Origin: Agrobacterium tumefaciens
GTDB taxonomy: Bacteria; Pseudomonadota; Alphaproteobacteria; Rhizobiales; Rhizobiaceae
DNA length: 64,000 bases
Assembly (NCBI GenBank): GCA_017744915.1
Contig: JAGIAH010000010.1
Coordinates: forward strand, 62,001-126,000
Reading direction: 5' to 3'
In this document: piece after piece, positions 8,478 to 17,506 of the stretch
How positions within the stretch are numbered: position 1 is the first letter of the stretch
Layout of the letters: every line of letters begins with the position of its first letter
Notes under the pieces: generated by a model
Database searches by the model: none
What the model was told of the DNA's origin: nothing
Seen by the model: the letters and a program-made list of their open reading frames with translations, nothing else
Made by a program: the position numbers and the translations under genes

Positions 8478-8704
8478 GATGCGTCTCCTTTCGGAGCCTG
8501 CGCATTGTTCTGGTCACGCCAGGGTTTCGGATCGACCGGCATGCGGGCGGTGTAGCCCGAGACCGGGGTCTGGTAACGAATGGGTGCGGCGCCAAGCGCC
8601 GGGTTTGCCGCATCGTCATAGGAGGCGGTGTCATTCATCATGGATGTGGCTGTGCAGCCGCCCAGAAGCAGGGGCGCCGCAACCACAATATGGATTGGGT
8701 TCAT
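8474..8704 (-). CDS. Small lipoprotein of the copper cluster
   Basis: This 76-residue protein has a short lipoprotein signal (APLLLGGC, Cys at about 17) and a hydrophilic mature part with no recognisable domain. It contains Pro-rich, Asn- and Gln-containing stretches (YQTPVSGYTARMPVDPKPW). The stop codon overlaps the ATG of the TolC-like gene, so translation is probably coupled. It is the first gene of the lipoprotein-TolC-oxidase-cupredoxin-CusF series, or the second if the His/Met-rich gene upstream is co-transcribed. The function is unknown; it could be an assembly factor for the outer-membrane channel. Confidence 0.75.
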   Translation of the reverse strand: MNPIHIVVAAPLLLGGCTATSMMNDTASYDDAANPALGAAPIRYQTPVSGYTARMPVDPKPWRDQNNAQAPKGDAS

Positions 8705-8791
8705 GGGTGTTTTCCGAACAGGAGATACAACGGCGCAGCGGCGCTAAAGCCGCTCACGCACGGTCATTGCCCAAAGGTGGGCTCTGCCTGT

Positions 8792-9202
8792 TCAGATATT
8801 AGGCGGACGGTGCAGCAGCGGGCTCTGGCCCGGTGCCTTGCTGTCGTCGAGGAAGGAGCGGATGCTGCTGATGACGGGCGTGCCAATGGTGTCGTGGCCG
8901 ATCAGAACCGCCATGCCGAGACAGAAATCGCCGCAACATTGCGGCTTCGCGGGCTTTTTGGCGCTGCTGTCATTGTCGGCCATATCGTGGTTGTCATGAT
9001 TGTCGGACGTCATGGCCGAACCGCCATGATCCATCATCTTGCCGTGATCCATCATGACGGATTGATCGTGCCGCATTCCCCCGGTTTCGGGACCATGCAT
9101 TGCGGCATTGACGGTGGAAACGCTGTAGCCTGCCAGTGATAGGATCATCACCAGTCTGAACAGAAGGGCCAGCAATTTCGATGCTCGCAACGTTTCACGC
9201 AT
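8792..9202 (-). CDS. His/Met-rich putative periplasmic metal-binding protein
   Basis: The product is 136 residues from the ATG at 9202; a TTG at 9238 would add 12 residues. A hydrophobic segment (LLALLFRLVMILSLAGYSV, about residues 8-27) could be a signal peptide or anchor. After it come an extremely His/Met/Asp-rich region (motifs MMDHGKMMDHGG and DNHDNHDMADND) and then a PQCCGDFCLGMAVLIGHD block with three Cys. Such composition implies binding of copper or a similar soft metal. Position, 87 bp upstream of the lipoprotein gene on the same strand, ties it to the copper cluster. It resembles short copper-induced proteins annotated as hypothetical in rhizobia. The family is not one I can name. 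Confidence 0.68.
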   Translation of the reverse strand: MRETLRASKLLALLFRLVMILSLAGYSVSTVNAAMHGPETGGMRHDQSVMMDHGKMMDHGGSAMTSDNHDNHDMADNDSSAKKPAKPQCCGDFCLGMAVLIGHDTIGTPVISSIRSFLDDSKAPGQSPLLHRPPNI

Positions 9203-9246
9203 GTGCTCTAGAAAAGCCGGAGTCCCGTGATTTGTCAATGGATATA

Positions 9247-9320
9247 CTTCATAACCATTGATGAAAACCTTGTTATGAGGCTGAATATCGCTTCCGCCTC
9301 ATACCAATCCCCTCATACAA
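9247..9320. repeat. Four CTCATA-type motifs, two forming an inverted repeat
   Basis: CTTCATAAC (9247-9255) and GTTATGAGG (9272-9280) form a near-perfect inverted repeat (8 of 9 positions) with a 16-bp spacer. Two more direct CCTCATAC copies follow within 40 bp, the last one overlapping the stop codon of the next minus-strand gene. The array lies just upstream of the His/Met-rich copper gene, where a transcription-factor site is expected. Confidence 0.35.
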
Positions 9321-10245
9321 ACCCAATCAAGGCGTCATCGAGAATGAGAAGTTTGCGTGCCTGTGTGCGGGCATATTCCTCATAAAAACCCTGCGAGATC
9401 CAGAGCGCGGAGCGGCCGCGTCGTCCGCTCCAGCCGATGCCGCCGATCAGCTCGGCTGCCGCGAGCTTGCGGCCGATATGGATGCGCGACACAGAAAGTG
9501 AGGTCGCCAATTGTGTGACCGTCTGTACGTCGGTCAGGCGTCTGCCCTGTTCAGGCGGCCGTTCCCAGTCGATCCCGGCGATCAGGCGGTCCATCAGCAG
9601 CCCGCCCGCATCGAACCAGTTGAAGATGATGGAAAGCGGACCGGGGCAGCGCATCTCCGGATGGGACAGGAACGCCTGCGACACGCGGGGATGGATGCGT
9701 GGAAGCATGACGTCTGACCGCTTGATGAACCGCGAGGCCCTGAACCCCTCGTCGAGCAGGTCCAGCGCCTGAAAATGAACGTCGTACCATTGGGTGAGCA
9801 TCGCCATGGCCGGCTGCGAAGGTATCGCTGCGTTGACCCGCCCTTCATCGGATTGGTCTGCCGGTCTCGTCAGCCCGCGTTTCAGTGCCTCCCTGAAGAA
9901 GGCATAAGCGACATCATGGCTGGCGAGGCCGTATCGAAGCGCCATATGGGCGAAATCTTTCCGCGTCAGCGCGGCTTCGCCGCCTGCGGTCTCACAGGCG
10001 TCGCATTTTTCAAAATAGAGCGCCAGAAGTGCGTGGCATAAAAGACGGCTCTGTCGCGTCGCAAAAAGCGTAGTCATGTCGGGCGCGCCCCCGTAGAGAG
10101 TAATGAAACCTCCCGCCAGAAGGCGCAGCGCGGCCGCGAAGGCGTGGTTTTGGAGCAGCGCCTCTATTTCGCAGGGCGATGGCCGGCGGGCATCGGCGGT
10201 AGCGGCCGGCAGGCCGGAAATCGCAAAGTCGAAAAAATTGGTCAT
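9313..10245 (-). CDS. Unfamiliar protein with C-terminal winged-helix-like region
   Basis: This 310-residue protein starts at the ATG preceded by AGAGGAG; the frame upstream of that has no coding character. I do not recognise the family. The N-terminal two thirds are helical and rich in Ala, Leu and Phe without a signal peptide. The last 70 residues (from LTDVQTVTQLATSLSVSRIHIGRKL, shown here as start LTDVQTV and end HIGRKL) look like a helix-turn-helix followed by a wing (GIGWSGRRGRSALWIS) and suggest DNA binding. It lies 82 bp downstream of an AraC-type regulator on the same strand, so the two may be one regulatory unit. A transcription factor is an inference from this C-terminus only. Confidence 0.6.
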   Translation of the reverse strand: MTNFFDFAISGLPAATADARRPSPCEIEALLQNHAFAAALRLLAGGFITLYGGAPDMTTLFATRQSRLLCHALLALYFEKCDACETAGGEAALTRKDFAHMALRYGLASHDVAYAFFREALKRGLTRPADQSDEGRVNAAIPSQPAMAMLTQWYDVHFQALDLLDEGFRASRFIKRSDVMLPRIHPRVSQAFLSHPEMRCPGPLSIIFNWFDAGGLLMDRLIAGIDWERPPEQGRRLTDVQTVTQLATSLSVSRIHIGRKLAAAELIGGIGWSGRRGRSALWISQGFYEEYARTQARKLLILDDALIGFV

Positions 10246-10327
10246 GGGCCGGGCTCCTCTGGAATATTCCTCCGGCCTAACAGAAGCTGAAATGGCGCGT
10301 CTTCTCATTGCGCGCAGAGACGAAATT

Positions 10328-11227
10328 TTAAGCTGGCGGCATATCCGCGGCGCGGGCTTCGCCCGGCGTCATGCCATAGGTGCTGGCAAACACCCGGTAG
10401 AAGGTCGCCAGGCTGTCGAAGCCGCAGCCATAGGCGATCTGTGTGACGGGCAAAGCGGGCAATGCCAGCAGCAATCGCCTCGCTTCCTCGATCCGCATGG
10501 CGGAGAGCGTGCGGGAAAACGACAGTTCTGCGCCTTCGAAGACGACGTGCAATTGCCGCAGCGAAATGCCGAGCTCCTTCGCCACCGCAGCCGGTGTCAG
10601 GTGCTGCCAGGATTTTTTCCGCATCATGATCTCCTGGGCCGCATAACAGAGCCCGGTCCTCAGCGCGGCGCGTACCTCCGGCATGGCAGGTGAAAGCCGG
10701 CCCCGCACCGCCATGGCCAGCCGTGCGATATGCGCCACGTCGCGAGCTGGGTCGATGAGCCTGCCACGGTCTGCATTGAGTGCATCGAAAAGTGCCCGGA
10801 AAGGCCGGGAAATGGCAGTATTTTCCGCATATCGCGTCGCAAACAGGTCGTCGGCCGGCTGGCCGAGCATGACCTCGTAGTCCACGGGGATCTTCAGCAT
10901 CTTGTAGTGAAAATCCGCCTCGTCGCCCGGTATCGCGTCATAGGGCAGGTCGGAATAGTTGATGGTGATATCGCCGCCGCGGACGTTGTGAAGCCGGTCC
11001 CGGCCGGCATCCAGCAACCCGGACCCCTTCACCTGAAGGCCGATGCAGAGGCTGTCGCCGGCAATGCGGGCAATATCGGCTTCCGTGCGGTTCACCCGGT
11101 AAGAGGAGGCGCGCATCTCGCTCACCACCGCGCCAGCAACGGTGCGTGCCTGAAACGAACCCTTGAAGGCGTGGCGGCGGTCCCGCGCAAGCTCGATCGT
11201 CACGCCGAACAGGCTTTTGCCACGCAC
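10328..11227 (-). CDS. AraC-family transcriptional regulator, atypical start
   Basis: This is an AraC/XylS regulator with an AraC-binding-like N-terminal domain and a C-terminal double helix-turn-helix (ALPVTQIAYGCGFDSLATFY, then RVFASTYGMTPGEAR). The first canonical start in frame is the GTG at 11227, giving 299 residues. However, the frame stays open upstream to 11326 and encodes TNTIIRFATDDFLPEHRFDQ then WREVRGKSLFG. That is the usual N-terminus of this domain, so the true protein is probably about 322 residues. No ATG, GTG or TTG exists there: a GGGGAGGG ribosome-binding site at 11304-11311 leads to GTC-ACG, where GTG-ACG would be expected. It follows the acetyltransferase gene in the same frame after that gene's TAG. 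Confidence 0.85.
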   Translation of the reverse strand: MRGKSLFGVTIELARDRRHAFKGSFQARTVAGAVVSEMRASSYRVNRTEADIARIAGDSLCIGLQVKGSGLLDAGRDRLHNVRGGDITINYSDLPYDAIPGDEADFHYKMLKIPVDYEVMLGQPADDLFATRYAENTAISRPFRALFDALNADRGRLIDPARDVAHIARLAMAVRGRLSPAMPEVRAALRTGLCYAAQEIMMRKKSWQHLTPAAVAKELGISLRQLHVVFEGAELSFSRTLSAMRIEEARRLLLALPALPVTQIAYGCGFDSLATFYRVFASTYGMTPGEARAADMPPA

Positions 11228-11326
11228 CTCGCGCCATTGGTCGAAGCGGTGCTCGGGCAGAAAATCATCGGTTGCGAAACGAATGATGGTGTTCGTGACT
11301 GGACCCTCCCCGATGATCCCGGCGGT

Positions 11327-11773
11327 CTATTGTTCCGTTGCGCGAAATCGAAGATGGATGAGCGGATAGGGTCGTCCCTGTCCGTCGAGGTCGGAGCGTC
11401 CCGTCGGCTCGAAGCCCAGCCGGCGATAAAAGCCCAGCGCTTCGTCGTTCTGTTCGTTGACATCGGTGGTCAGTGCGGGGTGCAGCGTAAGCGCGCTTTG
11501 CACGAGAGCCTTGCCGATGCCTTTGCCGTGATGGTCCGGATCGATGAAAAGCGCCTCCATGTGCCCTTCATGGACAAACATGAAGCCGAGCGCGTGGTCT
11601 TCAACATCGACGGCGAGCGTCAGCGGTGCCTGCGGCAGGAAAGCTTTGACCTCCTCACCGAGCGCGGTGCGATCCGCCGGAAGAAGGAAGTCATGGGTGG
11701 CGTCCACGGCCCTGCTCCATATGTCGAGGATGCGGGTCGCGTCGCGGCTGGTGGAGGCACGAAGTGTAATCAT
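11327..11773 (-). CDS. GNAT-family N-acetyltransferase (YjaB-like)
   Basis: This single-domain GNAT acetyltransferase has 148 residues. Motif A for acetyl-CoA binding is ALFIDPDHHGKGIGKALV (about residues 72-89), and the later NEQNDEALGFYRRLGF block is typical of the fold. The VDATHDFL and NEQN segments match E. coli YjaB closely, including length. YjaB binds acetyl-CoA but its natural acceptor is not established, so the substrate here is unknown. The gene is divergent from bioB with a 234-bp gap. Its TAG stop is followed after 10 codons by the probable start region of the AraC regulator in the same frame. Confidence 0.88.
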   Translation of the reverse strand: MITLRASTSRDATRILDIWSRAVDATHDFLLPADRTALGEEVKAFLPQAPLTLAVDVEDHALGFMFVHEGHMEALFIDPDHHGKGIGKALVQSALTLHPALTTDVNEQNDEALGFYRRLGFEPTGRSDLDGQGRPYPLIHLRFRATEQ

Positions 11774-11956
11774 GTTCCACCCTTAGCAATTGCGGCCTTT
11801 TCGCACCATGGGCGGGTCCGATCTTTTCCATGAGCATGTGCGTATTCAATCAATTTCTGCGCCGAAACCCGGCCTGTCCGCTTCCACCCGGTGCCATCCG
11901 TCGCCGGTGCCGGAAAATCGTCTTGAAAAAAGTGCTTGCAAAATGCTGCTGGAAAA

Positions 11957-11985
11957 AAATAGATAAAAAGGACTTCTATCTATTT
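11957..11985. promoter_or_regulatory. Tandem BioR-type boxes upstream of bioB
   Basis: Two sites resembling the BioR consensus TTATMTATAA lie 10 bp apart: AAATAGATAA at 11957-11966 and CTATCTATTT at 11976-11985. They are in opposite orientation and end 22 bp before the bioB start codon. BioR is the GntR-type biotin repressor of Agrobacterium and Brucella, and tandem boxes before bioBFDAZ are known there. The bioR gene itself is not in this window. Confidence 0.7.
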
Positions 11986-12007
11986 ATTTTGGGAAAGAGG
12001 CTAGCTC

Positions 12008-13027
12008 ATGGACCATGTCGCGGTGCAAATCGAAGAAAACCCGGTCTCGATTCCGGTGATTGAAGCCAATTCTTCGTTCGAAGAAGCGAAAATTATCTAT
12101 AATTTGCCATTTAACGATCTGCTGTTCCGTGCGCAGCAGGTGCATCGCTGTCATTTCGATGCGAATGCGATCCAGATGAGCCGGCTCTTGTCCATCAAGA
12201 CCGGTGGCTGCCCCGAAGACTGCAGCTATTGCAGCCAGTCCGCCCGCAATCCGACCGGTCTGAAGGCTTCCAAGCTCATGGAGGTGGAGCGGGTGCTGGC
12301 CGAGGCGCGAAAGGCGAAGGAAGGCGGGGCGACGCGTTATTGCATGGGTGCGGCCTGGCGTAATCCCAAGGAACGCGACATGGAGGCGGTGGTCGCCATG
12401 GTGGAAGGCGTGAAGGCGCTCGGCATGGAGACCTGCATGACACTCGGCATGCTGACGCCGGAACAATCCGAACAGCTGGCCGATGCCGGGCTCGATTATT
12501 ACAATCACAACGTCGATACGTCGGAGCGGTTTTATTCCGAGATCATCACCACCCGCACCTTCGAGGACCGGCTGGAAACGCTCGCCAATGTCCGCGATGC
12601 CGGCATCAAGGTCTGCGCCGGTGGCATTCTCGGCATGGGAGAAACGGTCGAAGACCGGATTTCGATGCTGGTAACGCTCGCCAACCTGCCGGTTCCGCCG
12701 GAAAGCGTGCCGATCAACATGCTGATCCCGATCCCCGGTTCGAAGCTTGCCAATGCCGATCCCATCGATCCGATCGATTTTGTGCGTACCATTGCGCTCG
12801 CGCGTATCCTGATGCCGCGTTCGCATGTACGGCTTTCGGCCGGGCGAACGGAGATGAGCGATGAAACGCAGGCGCTCTGTTTCCTGGCTGGCGCCAATTC
12901 CATCTTCATCGGCGAAACGCTGCTGACGGCGGATAATCCGGGGGAGGACCACGATACTGCGCTCTTCCGGCGGCTGGGCCTGAAGCCGATGGAGCTGCAG
13001 CCCGTGGAGGCGGGAGGGTGCCGGTGA
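12008..13027 (+). CDS. bioB: Biotin synthase
   Basis: BioB is the radical-SAM enzyme that inserts sulfur into dethiobiotin to make biotin. The protein has 339 residues. The [4Fe-4S] cluster motif is C68-x3-C72-x2-C75 ([10 protein letters not shown]), and the YNHNVDTS and ARTEMS-type blocks ([11 protein letters not shown]) are the usual substrate and cluster segments. An AGAGG ribosome-binding site precedes the ATG. It is the first gene of bioBFDAZ; bioF starts inside its last codons. Expression is probably repressed by BioR through the two boxes upstream. The 30-residue N-terminal extension before the conserved domain is ordinary for the group. Confidence 0.98.
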   Translation: MDHVAVQIEENPVSIPVIEANSSFEEAKIIYNLPFNDLLFRAQQVHRCHFDANAIQMSRLLSIKTGGCPEDCSYCSQSARNPTGLKASKLMEVERVLAEARKAKEGGATRYCMGAAWRNPKERDMEAVVAMVEGVKALGMETCMTLGMLTPEQSEQLADAGLDYYNHNVDTSERFYSEIITTRTFEDRLETLANVRDAGIKVCAGGILGMGETVEDRISMLVTLANLPVPPESVPINMLIPIPGSKLANADPIDPIDFVRTIALARILMPRSHVRLSAGRTEMSDETQALCFLAGANSIFIGETLLTADNPGEDHDTALFRRLGLKPMELQPVEAGGCR

Positions 13028-14169
13028 AGGTCTCGGCGCTCTCTGCCTATGAGACTAAGCTCGCGGGCCTCAGCCGCAAATCGCGTCTGCGCGCGCTTGC
13101 GCCGCGGGAGGGGGTCGATTTCACCTCCAACGACTATCTCGGGCTTGCCGAAACGCCCCGCCTGAAGGCGGCAATCACCCACGCCATCGAAAGAGGTGTG
13201 CCGGTGGGTGCCGGCGGCTCACGGCTGCTGCGCGGCAACCACCCCGAACATGAGGCGCTGGAAGCGGAAGCGGCGGCGTTTTTCGGGGCCGAAAAAGCGA
13301 TCTATTTCGGTAGCGGTTTTGCTGCCAATGTCGCGCTTTTTTCCACCCTGCCGCTGCGGGACGATCTCGTCCTTTATGATGCCCTGATCCATGCCAGCGT
13401 GCATGATGGTATTGCGGCGGGCAAGGCCAGGGCGGCGGCCGTGCCGCATAATCAGGTCGAGGCATTCGAGCGGGAGATAATCCGCTGGCGGCAGGCGGGC
13501 GGCAGCGGGCGGCCATGGATTGCGGTCGAGAGCCTTTATTCCATGGATGGCGATTGCGCGCCGCTCGCGGCCTTCGCCGATCTTGCCGAACGGCATGGCG
13601 GTTTTCTGGTTGTCGATGAAGCACATGCCACCGGCGTCTTCGGCCCCGGCGGCCGTGGCCTCGCCGCAGAACTGGAAGGCCGGCACCATGTGGTGGCGCT
13701 TCACACCTGCGGCAAGGCGCTCGGCCTCTCCGGTGCACTTTTGAGCCTGCCTGCGGTTCTTGCCGATTACCTCGTCAACCGCGCCCGTGGTTTCATCTAT
13801 TCGACCGCGCCTTCACCGCTGATGGCGGCGGCGGTACGGGAAGCCCTGCGCATCATTGCCGATGAACCCTGGCGGCGCCTACGGCTGGCGGAACTGGTAA
13901 ATTTTGCCGGCGAAGAACTGCGCTCGCGGCTCGGCGTGACGCCCGGCGGCTCGCAGATCCTGCCGGTGATGATCGGCGACAATGCCCGCGCGCTCAAAAT
14001 CGCGGCGCGTCTGCGAGACGGCGGTTTCGATGTGCGTGCGATCCGACCGCCGACGGTGCCGGAGGGAACAGCGCGCCTGCGCATCGCCATCACGCTCAAT
14101 GTGGATGAAAGCCAGATTGCCGCCATGGTCGGGCTGCTCGCCCTTTCGCTGCAGGAGGACGCGGCATGA
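13024..14169 (+). CDS. bioF: 8-amino-7-oxononanoate synthase
   Basis: BioF is the PLP-dependent enzyme that condenses pimeloyl-ACP with L-alanine to give 8-amino-7-oxononanoate. The protein has 381 residues from the GTG that overlaps the bioB stop (GTGA). This start lies 7 bases after GGGAGG, whereas the GTG two codons earlier is too close to that site. PLP-binding features include [20 protein letters not shown] and the Lys in [12 protein letters not shown]. Its acyl donor is probably supplied by BioZ, encoded at the end of the operon. The gene overlaps bioD by 4 bp. Confidence 0.97.
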   Translation: MKVSALSAYETKLAGLSRKSRLRALAPREGVDFTSNDYLGLAETPRLKAAITHAIERGVPVGAGGSRLLRGNHPEHEALEAEAAAFFGAEKAIYFGSGFAANVALFSTLPLRDDLVLYDALIHASVHDGIAAGKARAAAVPHNQVEAFEREIIRWRQAGGSGRPWIAVESLYSMDGDCAPLAAFADLAERHGGFLVVDEAHATGVFGPGGRGLAAELEGRHHVVALHTCGKALGLSGALLSLPAVLADYLVNRARGFIYSTAPSPLMAAAVREALRIIADEPWRRLRLAELVNFAGEELRSRLGVTPGGSQILPVMIGDNARALKIAARLRDGGFDVRAIRPPTVPEGTARLRIAITLNVDESQIAAMVGLLALSLQEDAA

Positions 14170-14804
14170 GCCTCCGTTTCGTCATTTCCGGTACGGATAC
14201 CGGCATCGGCAAGACGGTTTTTGCCGCAGCGCTGACCCATGCCCTACAGGCGCATTACTGGAAGCCGGTGCAATCCGGACTGGAGGAAGAGACCGACAGC
14301 GAGACGGTGGAGCGGCTGGGCGGTGTGCCGCGTTCGCGCATCCTGCCGGAGGCCTATCGTTTGAAAACGCCCGCCTCACCGCATCTTTCAGCCCGCCTCG
14401 ACACTATCACGATCGATCCCGCGCTTTTACAGCCGCCGCAAATCGATGGAGCGTTGGTGATCGAGGGGGCGGGCGGGCTTCTGGTGCCACTGACGGACAC
14501 GGTGCTCTTCGCCGATATTTTCGCCCGCTGGCAAATTCCGCTCATCCTGTGCGCCAGAACCGCACTCGGCACCATCAACCACACGCTGCTGTCGCTTGAG
14601 GCGCTGCGGCACCGGGCCATTCCGGTGCAGGGCGTGGTTTTCATCGGCGATGCAAACCGGGAAAACGAGCGCGTCATAACCGATATCGGCGCGGTGCGTC
14701 CGCTCGGCCGTTTGCCGCGCCTGCCGAAAATCACCATCGAAGTGCTGCATCAGGCCTTCGCGCAACACTTCAATCTCGCTGATTTTCTGGAGGTGCCGGC
14801 ATGA
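14166..14804 (+). CDS. bioD: Dethiobiotin synthetase
   Basis: BioD closes the ureido ring of dethiobiotin from 7,8-diaminopelargonate, CO2 and ATP. The protein has 212 residues, close to the family norm. The P-loop is [15 protein letters not shown] (residues about 8-22), and the [10 protein letters not shown] segment is the second nucleotide/Mg site. The start is an ATGA overlap with bioF and the end is an ATGA overlap with bioA, so translation of the three genes is coupled. Confidence 0.97.
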   Translation: MSLRFVISGTDTGIGKTVFAAALTHALQAHYWKPVQSGLEEETDSETVERLGGVPRSRILPEAYRLKTPASPHLSARLDTITIDPALLQPPQIDGALVIEGAGGLLVPLTDTVLFADIFARWQIPLILCARTALGTINHTLLSLEALRHRAIPVQGVVFIGDANRENERVITDIGAVRPLGRLPRLPKITIEVLHQAFAQHFNLADFLEVPA

Positions 14805-16093
14805 GCCGTTTCCCCGTCTGGCATCCCTTCACCCAGCATGGGCTGCAGCCGCCGATGAAACGTGTGGTCTCGGCGGAAGGGGCTTTTCTGGTCGATGAGG
14901 ATGGCAATCGCCTGTTCGATGCCATTTCATCCTGGTGGGTTATCACTCATGGGCACCGGCATCCGGCGATCATGGCGGCCATCCGCGCCGCCACCGAGAC
15001 CCTGGACCAGGTCATCTTCGCCGAATTTTCCCATGAACCCGCCGAGGTGCTGGCAAAGGGGCTGATCGAACTCGCCCCCGCCGGACTAAGCCATGTGTTT
15101 TATTCCGATAGCGGCTCGACGGCGGTGGAAGTGGCGCTGAAAATGGCGCTTGGTTATTTCCACAATTGCGGTGAAAAGCGCGATCGCATCGTGGTGATGG
15201 AGCATGGCTATCACGGCGATACGATCGGCACCATGTCGACCGGCGAGCGCGGCGTGTTCAATGCCGCCTATGAGCCGCTGCTCTTCGGCGTCGACCGGCT
15301 GGCCTTTCCGCAGGCGGGCAGCGAACAGCGCACATTGGACATGTTCGAGGCCTTTTGCCGTTCCGGCCGTGTCGCCGCCCTGCTGATCGAACCGCTGGTG
15401 CTTGGGGCGGGCGGCATGAAGATTTACGGCGCGGATGTGCTGGCCGGGCTGAAGCAGATCGCCGAACGCCACGGCTGCCTCGTCATCGCCGATGAGGTGA
15501 TGACCGGCTGGGGCAGGACGGGAACCCTGTTCGCATGCGAACAGGCGGGAGTTCCACCGGATATTCTCTGCACCTCCAAGGGGCTGACCGGCGGCTCGCT
15601 GCCGCTGGCAGCAACGCTGTGCAGTGCACAGATTTTCGATGCGCATTTTTCGACCGACCGCCGCAAGACCTTTTTCCATTCGAGTTCCTATACGGCCAAT
15701 CCGATCGCCTGCGCTGCCGCCGTCGCCAATCTTCAGGTCTGGCGGGATGAACCGGTTCTCCAGCGCGTCGGGCAGGTGCAACAGGCGCTGCGCGACAATC
15801 TCGAGCGATTTGCGGATGATGGCCGTTTCACCGGCATCCGGCAGGCAGGCACCATTGCCGCGCTCGATCTCGTGGTGCCGACCGGCGGTTATCTTGCCGA
15901 GGCAGGGCCCCGCATGCGGCAATTGTTCCGCGAACGTGGCTTCCTCATCCGCCCGCTCGGCAACGTGCTTTACCTGATGCCGCCCTATTGCTCGACAGGC
16001 GGAGATCTGGCCCGCGCCTTTGACGTTATCGATGAGGTTGCAGGGATCGTCACCGACGTTGCATCGGCGAAATCATGCACCGTCGGGAGATAG
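14801..16093 (+). CDS. bioA: Adenosylmethionine-8-amino-7-oxononanoate aminotransferase
   Basis: BioA is a class III PLP aminotransferase that uses S-adenosylmethionine as amino donor to make 7,8-diaminopelargonate. The protein has 430 residues. Diagnostic segments are [10 protein letters not shown] near residue 45, the PLP phosphate contact [29 protein letters not shown] with the ring-stacking Asp, and the Schiff-base Lys in [15 protein letters not shown]. The order bioD then bioA is the Agrobacterium/Brucella arrangement. The first in-frame ATG of the downstream bioZ frame lies inside the end of this gene. Confidence 0.97.
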   Translation: MSRFPVWHPFTQHGLQPPMKRVVSAEGAFLVDEDGNRLFDAISSWWVITHGHRHPAIMAAIRAATETLDQVIFAEFSHEPAEVLAKGLIELAPAGLSHVFYSDSGSTAVEVALKMALGYFHNCGEKRDRIVVMEHGYHGDTIGTMSTGERGVFNAAYEPLLFGVDRLAFPQAGSEQRTLDMFEAFCRSGRVAALLIEPLVLGAGGMKIYGADVLAGLKQIAERHGCLVIADEVMTGWGRTGTLFACEQAGVPPDILCTSKGLTGGSLPLAATLCSAQIFDAHFSTDRRKTFFHSSSYTANPIACAAAVANLQVWRDEPVLQRVGQVQQALRDNLERFADDGRFTGIRQAGTIAALDLVVPTGGYLAEAGPRMRQLFRERGFLIRPLGNVLYLMPPYCSTGGDLARAFDVIDEVAGIVTDVASAKSCTVGR

Positions 16094-16131
16094 AGGGCAG
16101 CCATGTTGAGACTATTGCGAAAGTTCTGACG

Positions 16132-17118
16132 ATGCGGACACGTTCTTCCCGCATGGCCGGTTTTGGCCATGCCGTTCCGTCACGATGTGTCGACAATGCC
16201 GAGATCGAGGCCAGCCTCGGGCTGGAAGCCGGCTGGATCGAGCGGCGAACCGGCATTCGCACGCGTTATTGGGCGGGAGAGGGCGACACGCTGAGCGGCC
16301 TAGCCACAAAAGCCGGCCGCATGGCGCTGAAAGATGCAAAAATCAACGCCGCTGACATCGCATTGACGCTGCTTGCGACCTCCACGCCGGACCATCTTCT
16401 GCCGCCTTCCGCACCGCTGCTGGCACACAGGCTCGGTTTGGCGCGATCCGGCGCGATCGATCTTGCCGGGGCCTGTTCCGGCTTTCTCTATGCGCTCACC
16501 CTCGCGGATGGTTTTGTCCGCACCCATGGCCATGCCGTGCTCATCGTCGCTGCCAATATTCTGAGCCGCCGCATCAACCCGGCGGAAAGGGCAAGTGCGG
16601 TCCTCTTCGCCGATGCGGCCGGCGCCGTCGTGCTCAGCCCCTGTCGGGAGGCGCCGCGTGGCCTGTTATCGGCCGATCTCGTGGCGGATGGCAGCGGTTA
16701 CGATCTCATCCAGATAGCCGCAGGCGGCAGCAGCCAGCCCTTTTCCGCCGATATGCCTGCCGAAAATGCCCTGATGACGATGCACGACGGCCGCGAAGTC
16801 TTCTCCCGCGCCGTGGCGCTGATGACGCAGACTTCGCAACGGGTTCTGCAGGAAGCGGAAATGACAGCGGCCGATATCGCCCGTTTCGTGCCGCATCAGG
16901 CCAATGCCCGCATGTTCGACGCGGTTTGCGGCAATCTCGGCATCGACCGGCAAAAGACGGTGCGAACGGTGGAGACCTTCGGCAATTCTTCTGCCGCAAC
17001 CATTCCGCTTTCGCTGTCCGTCATCCACGCTGAAAGACCCTTCGTAGAGGGCGAAAACCTGCTGTTGACCGCTGCCGGCGCAGGCATGACGGGCGGGGCG
17101 GCCGTTTATCGGGTTTGA
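16132..17118 (+). CDS. bioZ: BioZ, FabH-like 3-oxoacyl-ACP synthase for pimeloyl-ACP synthesis
   Basis: This ketosynthase III relative has 328 residues from the ATG at 16132. I chose this start because FabH-type proteins begin just before the [10 protein letters not shown] segment; an ATG at 16075 inside bioA is possible. The catalytic triad is visible: C115 in [11 protein letters not shown], His in PHQANARM, and Asn in [12 protein letters not shown]. In Agrobacterium and Brucella, BioZ extends a glutaryl thioester from lysine degradation with malonyl-ACP, leading to pimeloyl-ACP without BioC-BioH. A short reading frame with its own GAGGG site ends 2 bases before this start. It is the last gene of the operon. 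Confidence 0.93.
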   Translation: MRTRSSRMAGFGHAVPSRCVDNAEIEASLGLEAGWIERRTGIRTRYWAGEGDTLSGLATKAGRMALKDAKINAADIALTLLATSTPDHLLPPSAPLLAHRLGLARSGAIDLAGACSGFLYALTLADGFVRTHGHAVLIVAANILSRRINPAERASAVLFADAAGAVVLSPCREAPRGLLSADLVADGSGYDLIQIAAGGSSQPFSADMPAENALMTMHDGREVFSRAVALMTQTSQRVLQEAEMTAADIARFVPHQANARMFDAVCGNLGIDRQKTVRTVETFGNSSAATIPLSLSVIHAERPFVEGENLLLTAAGAGMTGGAAVYRV

Positions 17119-17278
17119 GTGTCTGGCATGCTGGCAAGCGGTCGATGAGCAGGTGACAGAGTCACGGGTTCCGCGCGCAGCTACACGAAAACTCGCATTA
17201 GACCGTGCGAAAGTGCCCCGAAGTCAAAATTCGGCAAACCTAGCTGCCTGGTAACGTACTAAATTGTCTGAAGGTGTT

Positions 17279-17354
<76 letters not shown>

Positions 17355-17452
17355 ATAAGGGTTCCGGCATTTCTTCCGGTTCCGGGAACCGAAGCGGTTG
17401 TTGTTCCGTTCGGTGGCGGCTTACTACTGCGGCTTTCCGACGAGTGCAAGCA

Positions 17453-17493
17453 TAAAAAACGGCCCGGCGTCATTTTTTTGTCGTCGGGCCGAA
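17453..17493 (-). terminator. Rho-independent terminator of the FYDLN gene
   Basis: On the minus strand a GC-rich stem (CGGCCCG paired with CGGGCCG, extended by CG pairs) with an A-rich loop is followed by GTTTTTT. It begins about 15 bp after the stop of the FYDLN gene. Confidence 0.8.
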
Positions 17494-17506
17494 TTATCAA
17501 GTAAAA

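Noticed and set aside
9233..9238. TTGACA hexamer as -35 box for the His/Met-rich gene
   Set aside because: It is only 31 bp from the preferred ATG and has no matching -10 element at the right distance.
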